Origin: an uncultured Prevotella sp.
GTDB lineage: Bacteria > Bacteroidota > Bacteroidia > Bacteroidales > Bacteroidaceae
Direction of reading: 5' to 3'
Assembly (NCBI GenBank): GCA_900554545.1
Contig: USHW01000006.1
Location: 1-64,000 of the forward strand
Length of the DNA: 64,000 bases
Shown in pieces: positions 18,051 through 26,101 of this stretch. The notes beneath the pieces were generated by a model that was given only the letters and a program-made list of their open reading frames with translations, was not told where the DNA came from and ran no database searches. Each line of letters begins with the position of its first letter. Position 1 is the stretch's first letter. The translations under genes were made by a program, and so were the position numbers.

Positions 18051-18719
18051 TTATTTCGTTATTTCCAGCCATAGCCTGTCGTCAGGCACAGGACTTTCTA
18101 CGCTTATTGGTTCCTTTGAGACGGGGTGGACAAATTCTACCCTGCGTGCCAACAGCGATATGCTGCCGTCGGGATTGCTGCGCCGTGCGCCGTATTTCAG
18201 GTCGCCTTTGATGGGGCATCCGATTTTAGCCAGCTGGCATCGTATCTGGTGGTGGCGGCCGGTCATCAGTTCCACTTCCACCAGGGTATATATTTCTGAC
18301 TGGCCGATTACTTTATAATGTAGCATCGCCTTTTTTGCTCCCGGCACTTCCCTGTCGTATGCGTAACTCTTGTTTTGCTTCTCGTTGCGTGTCAGCCAGT
18401 GGGTAAGCGTGGCTTCCGGCACTTCGGGGCGGCTCTGGCAAATCGCCCAGTATGTTTTTTTAACGTCGCCGTTGCGGAACATGTCGTTCAGCCTCGCCAG
18501 CGCTTTTGACGTCTTTGCGAAGACAACAAGCCCCCACACGGGCCGGTCGAGCCTATGTGCAATGCCAAGAAACACATTGCCCGGTTTTGCGTATTTTTCC
18601 TTGATGTACGCTTTGACTTCGTCGGCAAGTGTGCGGTCGCCGGTCTTGTCGCCCTGTACAATCTCGCCGCTGCGTTTGCTTACAATAATTATATGGTTGT
18701 CTTCGAAAACAACATTCAT
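18051..18719 (-). CDS. RluA family pseudouridine synthase
   Basis: This 222-residue cytosolic enzyme isomerises uridine to pseudouridine in rRNA or tRNA. The RluA catalytic motif is IAHRLDRPVWGLVVFAKT, where the Asp of HRLD is the nucleophile. The later conserved blocks VELMTGRHHQIRCQLA and CPIKGDLKYG are also present. There is no S4 domain, so it is a short RluA-type protein; the target uridine is unknown. It is convergent with nothing and ends close to hairpin cluster 3. Confidence 0.93.
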   Translation of the reverse strand: MNVVFEDNHIIIVSKRSGEIVQGDKTGDRTLADEVKAYIKEKYAKPGNVFLGIAHRLDRPVWGLVVFAKTSKALARLNDMFRNGDVKKTYWAICQSRPEVPEATLTHWLTRNEKQNKSYAYDREVPGAKKAMLHYKVIGQSEIYTLVEVELMTGRHHQIRCQLAKIGCPIKGDLKYGARRSNPDGSISLLARRVEFVHPVSKEPISVESPVPDDRLWLEITK

Positions 18720-18721
18720 AT

Positions 18722-18856
18722 AGAAATGAATAATGAGAAATGAATAATGAAGAATGGATGAAAATGAAGAATGAAAAATAGAAGAATGAATAATCGCTGC
18801 TTGCGGTTTAATGTTTAGTCTGATTATTCATTTTTCATTTTTTCATTCTTCATTTA
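18722..18856. repeat. Word-like AT-rich inverted repeat
   Basis: The left half repeats GAATGAATAATGA/GAAGAATG words. The right half carries the complementary TTATTCATTTTTCATTTTTTC and CATTCTTCATT words. The fold would fill the gap between fabG and the RluA-type gene, both on the minus strand, and probably terminates fabG transcription. Confidence 0.6.
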
Positions 18857-18860
18857 TTGT

Positions 18861-19607
18861 TTACATGTTCATTCCGCCGTCAACCTGGATAACTTGTCCG
18901 GTTACATACGAAGACAGGTCTGAAGCAAGGAAAGTCGCCACATTTGCAATGTCTTCTACCTGGCCGGCACGGCGCAGTGGTATCTTCTGTATCCACTCCT
19001 TGCGGATATTGTCGGGAAGAGCCTCTGTCATTGCGGTCTCGATGAAGCCCGGGGCGATGGCGTTTGCACGGATGCCGCGTGAGCCTATTTCCTGTCCGAT
19101 GCTCTTGGCAAGGGCGATGAGTCCTGCCTTTGATGCGGCATAGTTGCATTGTCCGGCATTGCCGTGTACGCCTACTACTGACGCCATGTTGATTATGCTG
19201 CCGCTCTTCTGGCGCATCATGATGGGAGTGCAGGCGTGTATGAAGTTGAATGCCGACTTAAGGTTGACAGCTATTACTGCGTCCCATTGTGCTTCGGTCA
19301 TGCGCATCATGAGTCCGTCTTTTGTTATGCCGGCGTTGTTTACAAGGATGTCGATTGCCCCGAAGTCCTCTTTAACCTGCTTGACCACTTCTTCTGTCTG
19401 TGCGAAGTCAGCGGCATTGCTTGCATATCCTTTTGCCTTTACGCCTTTAGCGGCTATTTCTGCTTCTGTCGCTTTGCCGTTCTCGTCAATTACGAGGTCT
19501 GTGAATGCGATGTTTGCGCCTTCTTCGGCGAATTTCAGCGCGATGGCTTTGCCTATACCGCGCGCCGCTCCTGTGATGAGGGCGGTCTTACCTGATAATA
19601 ATCCCAT
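18861..19607 (-). CDS. fabG: 3-oxoacyl-[acyl-carrier-protein] reductase (FabG)
   Basis: This 248-residue short-chain dehydrogenase performs the NADPH-dependent keto reduction in fatty acid elongation. It shows the cofactor motif TGAARGIGKAIA, the NNAGIT motif and the catalytic Ser-Tyr-Lys (INMASVVGVHG and YAASKAG). The C-terminal YVTGQVIQVDGGMNM is the usual FabG ending. It lies 84 bp downstream of a TetR gene in the same direction and may share its promoter at 20336-20366. Confidence 0.92.
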   Translation of the reverse strand: MGLLSGKTALITGAARGIGKAIALKFAEEGANIAFTDLVIDENGKATEAEIAAKGVKAKGYASNAADFAQTEEVVKQVKEDFGAIDILVNNAGITKDGLMMRMTEAQWDAVIAVNLKSAFNFIHACTPIMMRQKSGSIINMASVVGVHGNAGQCNYAASKAGLIALAKSIGQEIGSRGIRANAIAPGFIETAMTEALPDNIRKEWIQKIPLRRAGQVEDIANVATFLASDLSSYVTGQVIQVDGGMNM

Positions 19608-19691
19608 TTTTAGTTTGTTTTATTTTATAATGAAACTTATGTCCTTGCAGTTAAAGCCGGCAGGCAATCGGGCCGTTGCCGGCTTTGCGTG

Positions 19692-20285
19692 TCATTTCGT
19701 AATCGACTTTCCCAAAGCTCCGTAAACCACCTTTGCCACGAGGGGTTTGCTTGCTTCAGGCGTCATTCCGTGCCCGAGGCGTCCGCAGATGAACGGCACT
19801 TCAAGGCCTTTGATGCAGTAGTGCGTGATGTCGGCCACGAGTTCCACATTGTCGATGTCGAATTCTCCGTCGGCCTTGCCGTCCGCATATACCTTACGGA
19901 ACAGCTCTATTTCGTCTTCGTCGAAGTTCTTTCTTACCTTCTCTACCATCCAAATGTTGCGGAAGAAAGCGGCGCGCAGGTTGCCGTTGCGCATCACCGT
20001 TTCCTTAATCATGTTCAGGTGGGTGTAGATAAGCTCTATAATCTTGTCTTGCGGGCGTATTTTCTTTGCGGCCACTTCGTCCATCTTGTCGGAAAGCCTT
20101 TCCAGCTCCGACTCGATTACGGCGTAGTACACGTCTTCTTTACTCTTAAAGTATGTGTAAAGAGTCCTCCGGCCTTTGCCCGAAGCGCGTGCAATGTCGT
20201 TCATTGTTGTGTTTTCCAGGCCGTTTTTGGCGAATAGCTGCCTGGCTACATCAACTAATTTATGCCTTGTTTTTGATATTGACAT
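19692..20285 (-). CDS. TetR/AcrR family transcriptional regulator
   Basis: This 197-residue regulator has an N-terminal TetR helix-turn-helix (NGLENTTMNDIARASG then KGRRTLYTYFKSKEDVYYAV). A helical ligand-binding domain follows. The ATG at 20285 (MSISKTRHKLVDVARQLF) gives the standard family N-terminus; upstream in-frame codons cross the promoter and operator. It probably represses itself through the palindrome at 20341-20360 and may also control the downstream fabG, which hints at a fatty-acid-related ligand (inference). Confidence 0.92.
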   Translation of the reverse strand: MSISKTRHKLVDVARQLFAKNGLENTTMNDIARASGKGRRTLYTYFKSKEDVYYAVIESELERLSDKMDEVAAKKIRPQDKIIELIYTHLNMIKETVMRNGNLRAAFFRNIWMVEKVRKNFDEDEIELFRKVYADGKADGEFDIDNVELVADITHYCIKGLEVPFICGRLGHGMTPEASKPLVAKVVYGALGKSITK

Positions 20286-20335
20286 TTTGCCAATTCCTCC
20301 CTTACTTTGTTTTTGCACATTTGGTTTGACGTGTG

Positions 20336-20366
20336 CAAAAGTATCAAATTTATTTGATACGGCAAA
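20336..20366 (-). promoter_or_regulatory. Promoter with embedded TetR-type operator
   Basis: On the minus strand TTTG (20366-20363), a 19-bp spacer and TACTTTTG (20343-20336) form a consensus Bacteroidota promoter. Between and touching the two boxes lies a perfect palindrome, GTATCAAAT-TT-ATTTGATAC (20341-20360). This is the expected place for autorepression by the TetR-family protein encoded 51 bp downstream. Confidence 0.8.
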
Positions 20367-20542
20367 ATATTTTGGCTGTATTAATGTTTTGTTGTGTCGC
20401 CGGACAGGCATTTCCGACACTTTTTATGGTGGTAATGGTAGTGGATTTCTGTTTGTGTACACATTAATAATATAATATAGAGCCGATTTTACGGCAATAT
20501 GGCCTTCGCAGTATTAAAATAATTAAAAAAGTACGGCGAAAA

Positions 20543-20574
20543 TTTGCAAGGTTTGATGAAAAGCAGTACCTTTG
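20543..20574 (+). promoter_or_regulatory. Promoter of tRNA-fMet
   Basis: TTTG at 20543-20546, a 20-bp spacer and TACCTTTG at 20567-20574 match the Bacteroidota -33/-7 consensus. The tRNA 5' end lies 45 bp downstream. Confidence 0.8.
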
Positions 20575-20618
20575 CACTCGCAAATCAGAAATGAGGCGCG
20601 TTACACATTAAATAATAT

Positions 20619-20691
20619 CGCGGAGTGGAGCAGTTGGTAGCTCGCCAGGCTCATAACCTGGAGGTCGCATGTTCGAGTCCTGCCTCCGCAA
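20619..20691 (+). tRNA. tRNA-fMet (CAT), initiator
   Basis: The 73-nt gene folds as a cloverleaf with anticodon CAT in CTCATAA. It has the initiator hallmark of an unpaired C1-A72 at the top of the acceptor stem (CGCGGAG with CTCCGCA). CCA is not encoded. The anticodon stem reads CCAGG/CCTGG, so the three conserved pairs next to the loop are A-T, G-C, G-C instead of three G-C pairs. A terminator follows directly. Confidence 0.93.
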
Positions 20692-20699
20692 CTTTCGAC

Positions 20700-20732
20700 A
20701 ACCTGCTGACATACGGCAGGTTGTTTTTGTTT
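20700..20732 (+). terminator. Rho-independent terminator of tRNA-fMet
   Basis: AACCTGC and GCAGGTT form a stem with a TGACATACG loop, followed by TGTTTTTGTTT. Confidence 0.85.
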
Positions 20733-20826
20733 GTGGATTGTTAGCAAATACGTGTGGAGTTTGCGTGGTTTGTTATAAAAAAGCATAATAATGTTTGTTC
20801 CTGTACATTGGTTGTCGAATTTTTTG

Positions 20827-20834
20827 TAATTTTG
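20827..20834 (+). promoter_or_regulatory. -7 promoter box (TAATTTTG)
   Basis: This is an exact TAnnTTTG match 30 bp before the DUF4827 gene. A -33 element at normal spacing is not evident. Confidence 0.45.
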
Positions 20835-20864
20835 TGGCCGTTGTTATAACATCAATATGGTGAA

Positions 20865-21500
20865 ATGAAGAAATTGGCATTCGCTTTCATTGCGCTGCTT
20901 GGTTTGATTGCAGTCGCAAGTTGTGATGATACAGAGACTTATGCTGAACAGCGTGACCGTGAAAATTCAGCCATAAGGAGCTTTATCCGTGAAAACGGTA
21001 TCGAAGTCTTGACCGAATCGGAATTCAGGAATAACGGCTATGAGACGGATACCACGAAGCATGAGTATGTGCTTATGCAGAGTTCCGGCGTATATATGCA
21101 GATTGTAAGAAAAGGGGAGGGCGAGCCGCTTGAGGACGGTGAGACGGCAACCGTGCTCTGCCGCTTTACGGAGTACAACCTGCTTACCGATTCGTTGCAG
21201 CTTACAAACAACATTCTTTCTTTTGCGTCAATTCCCGAAAAGATGAGTGTTACGAATACCAGTGGCTCGTTTACTGCGTCGTTTGATACCAGTTCAAGCC
21301 TTATGTACACGTTTTACTCGACTACATCCGTTCCTACGGGATGGCTTGTGCCGTTCAATTATATAAATTTGGGCCGGCATACTGACTCGGGCGCCATTGC
21401 AAAGGTCAATCTTATAGTACCAAGTACGGCAGGGCATAATTACGCCTCGTCGGGTGTTTACCCCTGTTTTTATGAAATAACTTACGAGCGAGGGAGATAA
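20865..21500 (+). CDS. DUF4827 domain lipoprotein
   Basis: This 211-residue predicted lipoprotein has a signal sequence ending in a lipobox (LIAVASC, Cys near residue 20). The mature region, with RDRENSAIRSFIRENGIEV and the late NLGRHTDSGAIAKVNLIVP, resembles DUF4827 proteins of Bacteroidales. These look like divergent FKBP-type peptidyl-prolyl isomerase folds. Enzymatic activity is unproven. It precedes the GlmM-like gene on the same strand by 99 bp; a functional link is not evident. Confidence 0.8.
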   Translation: MKKLAFAFIALLGLIAVASCDDTETYAEQRDRENSAIRSFIRENGIEVLTESEFRNNGYETDTTKHEYVLMQSSGVYMQIVRKGEGEPLEDGETATVLCRFTEYNLLTDSLQLTNNILSFASIPEKMSVTNTSGSFTASFDTSSSLMYTFYSTTSVPTGWLVPFNYINLGRHTDSGAIAKVNLIVPSTAGHNYASSGVYPCFYEITYERGR

Positions 21501-21599
21501 TGATAAGTTAAGGGTAAGGGAAAATAGCTTTACGGAGTCCTGCAAAGTTGTTTCTTGGTTCTTGCCCCTTTGACTCTCGATTCTTAATTTTTAATACTC

Positions 21600-22985
21600 A
21601 TGACACTTATAAAATCAATATCCGGAATTCGTGGAACAATAGGCGGACGTACAGGCGACACGCTCAATCCGCTTGACATCGTAAAGTTTGCAAGTGCCTA
21701 TGCCATGTTTATCCGCAATAGCCGCGGCGACAAGTGCTGCGGAAAGATAGTTGTGGGACGTGACGCCCGAATTTCAGGCGATATGGTTCGCAACATTGTG
21801 TGCGGAACGTTGATGGGCGCTGGGTTTGATGTGATTGACATCGGACTTGCCACAACTCCTACAACCGAACTTGCCGTGCGGATGTCAGGGGCTGACGGAG
21901 GCATAATAATTACCGCCAGCCACAATCCCCGCCAGTGGAACGCTTTGAAGCTGCTGAACAGCGAGGGGGAGTTTCTTGACAAAAACGAGGGCAACGAGGT
22001 GCTTGACATAGCAGAGCGTGAGGATTTCACGTATGCAGAAGTTGACGGTCTCGGCAAATACATCAGTGACGATACTTTCAATGAAAGGCACATTGAGGCG
22101 GTGCTGGCCTTGCCGCTCGTTGATGTTGAGGCTGTAAGGAAAGCGCGTTTCCGTGTGTGCGTTGATGCAATCAACAGCGTCGGCGGCGTTATCCTGCCGG
22201 ATTTGTTCAAGGCTCTCGGTGTTGAGTGCGAAGTGCTTAACGGCACTCCCGACGGCGATTTCGCCCATAATCCAGAACCGCTTGAGAAGAACCTTGGCGG
22301 TATAATGGAGCGTATGCGTGCCGGCGGCTTTGACCTTGGCATTGTCGTTGACCCTGACGTTGACCGCCTTGCGTTCATTTGCGAGGACGGCCGTATGTTC
22401 GGTGAGGAATACACGCTGGTGTCGGTGGCCGATTATGTTTTAAGCCACACGCCGGGCAATACCGTAAGCAATCTTAGCAGCACCCGTGCGTTGCGCGATG
22501 TTACCGAGCGTCATGGCGGCAAGTATGCTGCAGCGGCGGTCGGCGAAGTGAACGTTACGACCAAGATGAAAGAAGTTGGGGCGGTCATCGGCGGTGAAGG
22601 CAACGGCGGAGTGATTTATCCTGAGTGCCATTATGGCCGCGACGCTCTCGTGGGTATCGCCCTTTTCCTTTCGTCGTTGGCGCAGAAAGGATGCAAGGTG
22701 AGCGAGCTGCGCGCTACGTTGCCGGATTACTACATTGCCAAAAACCGTATAGACCTTACACCGGCTACAGACATAGATGCAATTCTTGCAAAGGTTAAGC
22801 AGATGTATGCCGGCCAGCAGGTAAACGATATTGACGGGGTTAAGATAGATTTCCCTGACAAGTGGGTACACCTGCGCAAGTCGAACACCGAACCAATCAT
22901 CCGTGTTTATAGCGAGGCGGCCACAATGGAAGAGGCCGATGCGCTTGGAAAGCAGATGATGAAATTGGTTGAAGACATGCAGTGA
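21600..22985 (+). CDS. glmM: Phosphoglucosamine mutase-like enzyme (GlmM family)
   Basis: This 461-residue alpha-D-phosphohexomutase is expected to interconvert glucosamine-6-phosphate and glucosamine-1-phosphate for peptidoglycan and LPS precursors. The active-site serine loop is IITASHNPRQWNALKLL, the metal loop is VVDPDVDRLAFI, the sugar-binding loop is GGEGNGGVIYPECHYGRD, and the phosphate-binding loop is RKSNTEPIIRVYSE. The GlmM-type assignment over other phosphohexomutases is by overall resemblance. A strong terminator follows at 23020. Confidence 0.88.
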   Translation: MTLIKSISGIRGTIGGRTGDTLNPLDIVKFASAYAMFIRNSRGDKCCGKIVVGRDARISGDMVRNIVCGTLMGAGFDVIDIGLATTPTTELAVRMSGADGGIIITASHNPRQWNALKLLNSEGEFLDKNEGNEVLDIAEREDFTYAEVDGLGKYISDDTFNERHIEAVLALPLVDVEAVRKARFRVCVDAINSVGGVILPDLFKALGVECEVLNGTPDGDFAHNPEPLEKNLGGIMERMRAGGFDLGIVVDPDVDRLAFICEDGRMFGEEYTLVSVADYVLSHTPGNTVSNLSSTRALRDVTERHGGKYAAAAVGEVNVTTKMKEVGAVIGGEGNGGVIYPECHYGRDALVGIALFLSSLAQKGCKVSELRATLPDYYIAKNRIDLTPATDIDAILAKVKQMYAGQQVNDIDGVKIDFPDKWVHLRKSNTEPIIRVYSEAATMEEADALGKQMMKLVEDMQ

Positions 22986-23019
22986 TATATGGTGCAACAC
23001 GTTTGTTGCCCCGTTTTAC

Positions 23020-23061
23020 CATCGCAGACCGCTTTCCTGTAAGGCGGTCTGCGATGTTTTT
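23020..23061 (+). terminator. Rho-independent terminator after the GlmM-like gene
   Basis: ATCGCAGACCGC and its exact reverse complement GCGGTCTGCGAT form a 12-bp stem, followed by GTTTTT. Confidence 0.88.
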
Positions 23062-23227
23062 ATATACGGTGTGTCCTGTTGGTCGGGTCTCAAAGTGTCG
23101 GGTTTTCTTTTGACGTTTGTTTGCAGGATGACGTTGTGTAAACCAGGAAATTATGATGATGCGTCTGCAAAACATTTAGTTATCGTGTATTTTGTGTTTT
23201 TGTTCCTTCTTATGGTGGAAAAATGCG

Positions 23228-23265
23228 TCAAATTGTTCACGATTCATGAATCGTGAACAATTTGA
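23228..23265. repeat. 38-bp perfect palindrome
   Basis: Every position from 23228 to 23265 pairs with its mirror with no central spacer (core GTTCACGATTCATGAATCGTGAAC). It is AT-rich and far from any intact gene start: the GlmM-like gene ends 243 bp to the left and a gene remnant starts 85 bp to the right. It may be a DNA-binding site or a mobile-element relic. Confidence 0.8.
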
Positions 23266-23349
23266 TTTGCAAAAATATTTATTCTGTCTTAATTTTGCGG
23301 CGAATGTTTGATTTACCGTACCGTGCTTGGCCTAAAAATTAAAGATTAG

Positions 23350-23518
23350 GAGATATTGGATATCCTTGTTGACCTTCAGGGCAGGGTAGTGCGCAATGTG
23401 AACGCCGCTTCAATTGAGCAATGTAATCAATGTAGGCAACCTCACCGAGGGCATCTACGTGCTTGATGTCAACGCACGCGGCACTCACAAGTCGTTCAAG
23501 GTTATTGTAAAGCATTAA
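23350..23518 (+). pseudogene. Remnant of a type IX secretion (type A) sorting domain
   Basis: Two frames together spell a C-terminal sorting domain. The first reads DILVDLQGRVVRNVNAASIE. After a shift near 23425-23435 the second reads VGNLTEGIYVLDVNARG and then THKSFKVIVKH and a stop at 23516-23518. The pattern (D-L-x-G-R-V then G-I-Y-V then K-x-I-V-K at the end) is that of Por/T9SS type A domains. There is no start codon, and an in-frame stop lies just upstream, so this is a 5'-deleted and frameshifted relic. Its own terminator survives at 23576. Confidence 0.65.
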
Positions 23519-23575
23519 AATGAATGTTTAATGAGAGAGTGATAATAGATTTCTTAAAATGATTTCGTGGATTGC

Positions 23576-23610
23576 GCTTGCCTGTCGTGATGACAGGCAG
23601 GCGTTTTTTT
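23576..23610 (+). terminator. Rho-independent terminator after the sorting-domain remnant
   Basis: GCCTGTC and GACAGGC form a stem with a GTGAT loop, extended by outer pairs and followed by GCGTTTTTTT. Confidence 0.85.
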
Positions 23611-23708
23611 GCTTCCGCAGGGTTGTGTTTCTGGCCGGTGTGGTGTAGGCGTAAAGTATCAAGTGTTTTGTATAGTGTATCCGTAGGGTACTTGTTCATG
23701 AGGCTTCG

Positions 23709-23716
23709 TATCTTTG
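23709..23716 (+). promoter_or_regulatory. -7 promoter box (TATCTTTG) for the VapE-like gene
   Basis: This exact TAnnTTTG match lies 51 bp before the ATG at 23768. The nearest TTG upstream gives a spacer of only 14 bp, so the -33 element is weak or different. Confidence 0.5.
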
Positions 23717-23767
23717 TGCGTTTTTAGTGTGGGTTAGATAAGCATATACTTGAAAACTAATGATATT

Positions 23768-25891
23768 ATGCAAAAGAAAAAACAGCCAGAAGCCTTTAAG
23801 GTAAGTGTATTCAAGAATTTTCTCAACGGTGAGCATATCGCCGTTTGCAGTTTGGAAGATGTTGTGCGGATGATACGCCGTGGCGATTATGCCGAAGCCA
23901 TATCCGATTACCGTTGCGCCGCTCCGGCGATGCTGTTGTCTGCCGGTGGAGGCGAAGTTGTCAGGAGCGGTGTGCGAATGGCATCTAATAGTATTCCGCG
24001 GCTATGCTTCGCAGCCGAGTATCGCAGGTGTAACGGCAGACGGAAAGTGCTGCGCCGCAACGGCCTTGTTTTGATAGAGATTGACGGCCTGAAAGACTTT
24101 GATACTGCCGTAAAACTCCGTAATGCGGCCGCCCGACAGCTTTATACTCTCCTTGTGTTCATTGGTGCGAATGGATGTTCGGTTGAAATTTTGTGCAGCA
24201 TTTCGCGGATTGACGGCAGTATGCCGGTTGACGATGCCGCTTTTTGTCGCCTTATGGCTGAAGGATACAGGCGTTTGCACTATGTGTATTCGTCGCAGCT
24301 CGATGTAAACATTCCCTTGGCTGCGCCTGCTGCTGATGCAATGTGCCTTATGAGTGCCGATGCAGGTGTGTTCTACAACCCTCATGCCGTGACGTTTGCC
24401 GTTGACATTGAACGCACGACAGCCTCTTTCAGCACTTCGGGCGGCAACGGACATGATGCTGGAGAGTCGCCGCTGCCGGGCAAGACGGTTGACGAGGCTC
24501 ACCGCTACATATTCTATTCATGCTGGAACGCCGTGCTCGATGCCGGTCTTGACATGGCCGACCCTTATTTCGCCGAGCAGGCGATAACGCTGCTTGCGCG
24601 CCATTGCCGCCGCTCGGGACTGCCTGAACAGATGTGTGTCGAGCGTGCGTCGCGCATTGATGAGCTTGGCGGCGACCGTGACCTTATCACCATGCTCTTC
24701 AGTCAGGCATACTCAGGCGGCATCGTCCGCGCCAATCCGACGGCCTGCGTGCCCTTTCCGGCGCTGACGGCAATGAAGCTTGACAACTTTTTCAACAAGC
24801 GTTACCGCCTTCGCCGCAATGTTCTGACGGGTGTCGTGGAGTACAAACCGCTCGGTTCGTATGACACTGATTACCGCCCCGTGACGCAGGAGGTAATCAA
24901 CACCATTGCTTTTATGGCGCAGCGCGAGGGCATACGTGTGTGGGCGCGCGACATTAAGGAGCGTGTCAACTCCACGCTTGTTGACGATTACGACCCCGTG
25001 CGATGTTGGCTCGCTTCGCTTCCGCGCTGGGACGGGCGCGACCGCCTTTCGGCCTTTGCCGCCCGTGTGCCAACGGACAATGTGCTTTGGCCGGAGCTGT
25101 TCGCCGTGTGGATGCGCTCGATGACAGCTCAATGGATGGGGCTTGACCGTCAGCACGGCAATGCCCTCGTGCCGCTGCTCGTTGGGGAACAGGGCTGCGG
25201 CAAGACGTCGTTTACCAAGATGATACTTCCTCCGGCCTTACAGCCGTATTATAACGACCGCGTTGATTTTCGTAACGACCGTTCCCTTATGCAGGGGCTT
25301 TCGGCTTTCGCGCTGATAAACATCGACGAGTTCGACAGCTATTCAGTCCGCCGCCAGCCGATAATGAAATATCTCATCTCGAAAAGCGAGGTCACCGCCA
25401 TGAAGGCTTACAGCAGCACGTTCACCACCGGGCGGCGTTATGCCAGCTTCATCGCCACAACCAACAATCCACATCCGCTGACAGACGCGACGGGAAGCCG
25501 CCGCTTTATCTGCGCAAAGGTGACGGGGCGCATTGACTTCACCTCACCGGTAGACTATCCGCAGCTCTATGCCCAGCTCGTCAGCGAAATACGCAGCGGC
25601 GCGCCGCGTTTTCCCGGCGAGGCGGCCACGCGCAGCCTGATAGCGGCCAACCGCCACTTCATGCGCAGCACCGACATTGACGACATACTGCAATCCATGT
25701 TCCGCCAGCCGTTGTCAGATGGAACGGCGCAAGAACTGACAGCATCGGAAATCGCCGCCATGGTGCGCCGAGAATATCCGGATTTACCTTCACGGATTTC
25801 AACAGTTGAAATAGGACGCCGCCTGAAATCCGCAGGGTTTCAGGGACGGCACACTGAACGGGGGACGTGTTATAAAATTGAGGTTGTATAA
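23768..25891 (+). CDS. VirE/VapE-type primase-helicase with BT4734-like N-terminus and DUF3874
   Basis: This 707-residue protein has three parts. The N-terminal BT4734-like domain (about 1-215) has LVLIEIDGLKD and DAGVFYNPHAVTF, reminiscent of archaeo-eukaryotic primases. The central VirE/VapE P-loop domain (about 370-600) has Walker A LLVGEQGCGKTSF, Walker B ALINIDEFD and the family block ATTNNPHPLTDATGSRRF. The C-terminal DUF3874-like winged helix (about 640-707) ends the protein. Relatives are found in phages, satellites and genomic islands as replication proteins, so a DNA-replication role is inferred. The N-terminal acidic pair is E-x-D rather than D-x-D. Element S2 begins 14 bp after its stop. 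The ATG at 23768 is preferred to the TTG at 23750. Confidence 0.85.
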   Translation: MQKKKQPEAFKVSVFKNFLNGEHIAVCSLEDVVRMIRRGDYAEAISDYRCAAPAMLLSAGGGEVVRSGVRMASNSIPRLCFAAEYRRCNGRRKVLRRNGLVLIEIDGLKDFDTAVKLRNAAARQLYTLLVFIGANGCSVEILCSISRIDGSMPVDDAAFCRLMAEGYRRLHYVYSSQLDVNIPLAAPAADAMCLMSADAGVFYNPHAVTFAVDIERTTASFSTSGGNGHDAGESPLPGKTVDEAHRYIFYSCWNAVLDAGLDMADPYFAEQAITLLARHCRRSGLPEQMCVERASRIDELGGDRDLITMLFSQAYSGGIVRANPTACVPFPALTAMKLDNFFNKRYRLRRNVLTGVVEYKPLGSYDTDYRPVTQEVINTIAFMAQREGIRVWARDIKERVNSTLVDDYDPVRCWLASLPRWDGRDRLSAFAARVPTDNVLWPELFAVWMRSMTAQWMGLDRQHGNALVPLLVGEQGCGKTSFTKMILPPALQPYYNDRVDFRNDRSLMQGLSAFALINIDEFDSYSVRRQPIMKYLISKSEVTAMKAYSSTFTTGRRYASFIATTNNPHPLTDATGSRRFICAKVTGRIDFTSPVDYPQLYAQLVSEIRSGAPRFPGEAATRSLIAANRHFMRSTDIDDILQSMFRQPLSDGTAQELTASEIAAMVRREYPDLPSRISTVEIGRRLKSAGFQGRHTERGTCYKIEVV

Positions 25892-25905
25892 TTATTGTAA
25901 ATGGT

Positions 25906-26098
25906 CTGTCATCTGTCAGTTTTGCACTTATCATCCTGATAATCAGTAGGTTGTAAGCTGACAGATACATTCCCTTATTGTCAGTATCTGTCAGCCGTAA
26001 ATGATAAGACTGATATAAACTGACAGATTACGAGCACATCTGTCAGCCCATAACTTTCTGAATGTCAGCCTGTTGTCTCCAAAACTGACAGATGACAG
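25906..26098. repeat. Structured inverted-repeat element S2 (CTGTCATCTGTCAG ends)
   Basis: This 193-bp element has perfect terminal inverted repeats (14 bp, 18 bp with the adjacent TTTT/AAAA). Six alternating 9-mers, ATCTGTCAG and CTGACAGAT, begin at 25911, 25958, 25986, 26020, 26038 and 26085, so each neighbouring pair can form a hairpin. The inner motifs begin and end exactly 51 nt from the two ends, as in S1 and S3. It starts 14 bp after the VapE-like stop codon. Confidence 0.88.
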
Positions 26099-26101
26099 AG
26101 C

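Noticed and set aside
20601..20786. Minus-strand 61-codon open frame across tRNA-fMet
   Set aside because: It is antisense to the tRNA and its terminator; such frames are a common artefact of tRNA genes.
22897..23175. Minus-strand 92-codon frame after the GlmM-like gene
   Set aside because: It crosses the GlmM-like 3' end and its terminator and has no domain.
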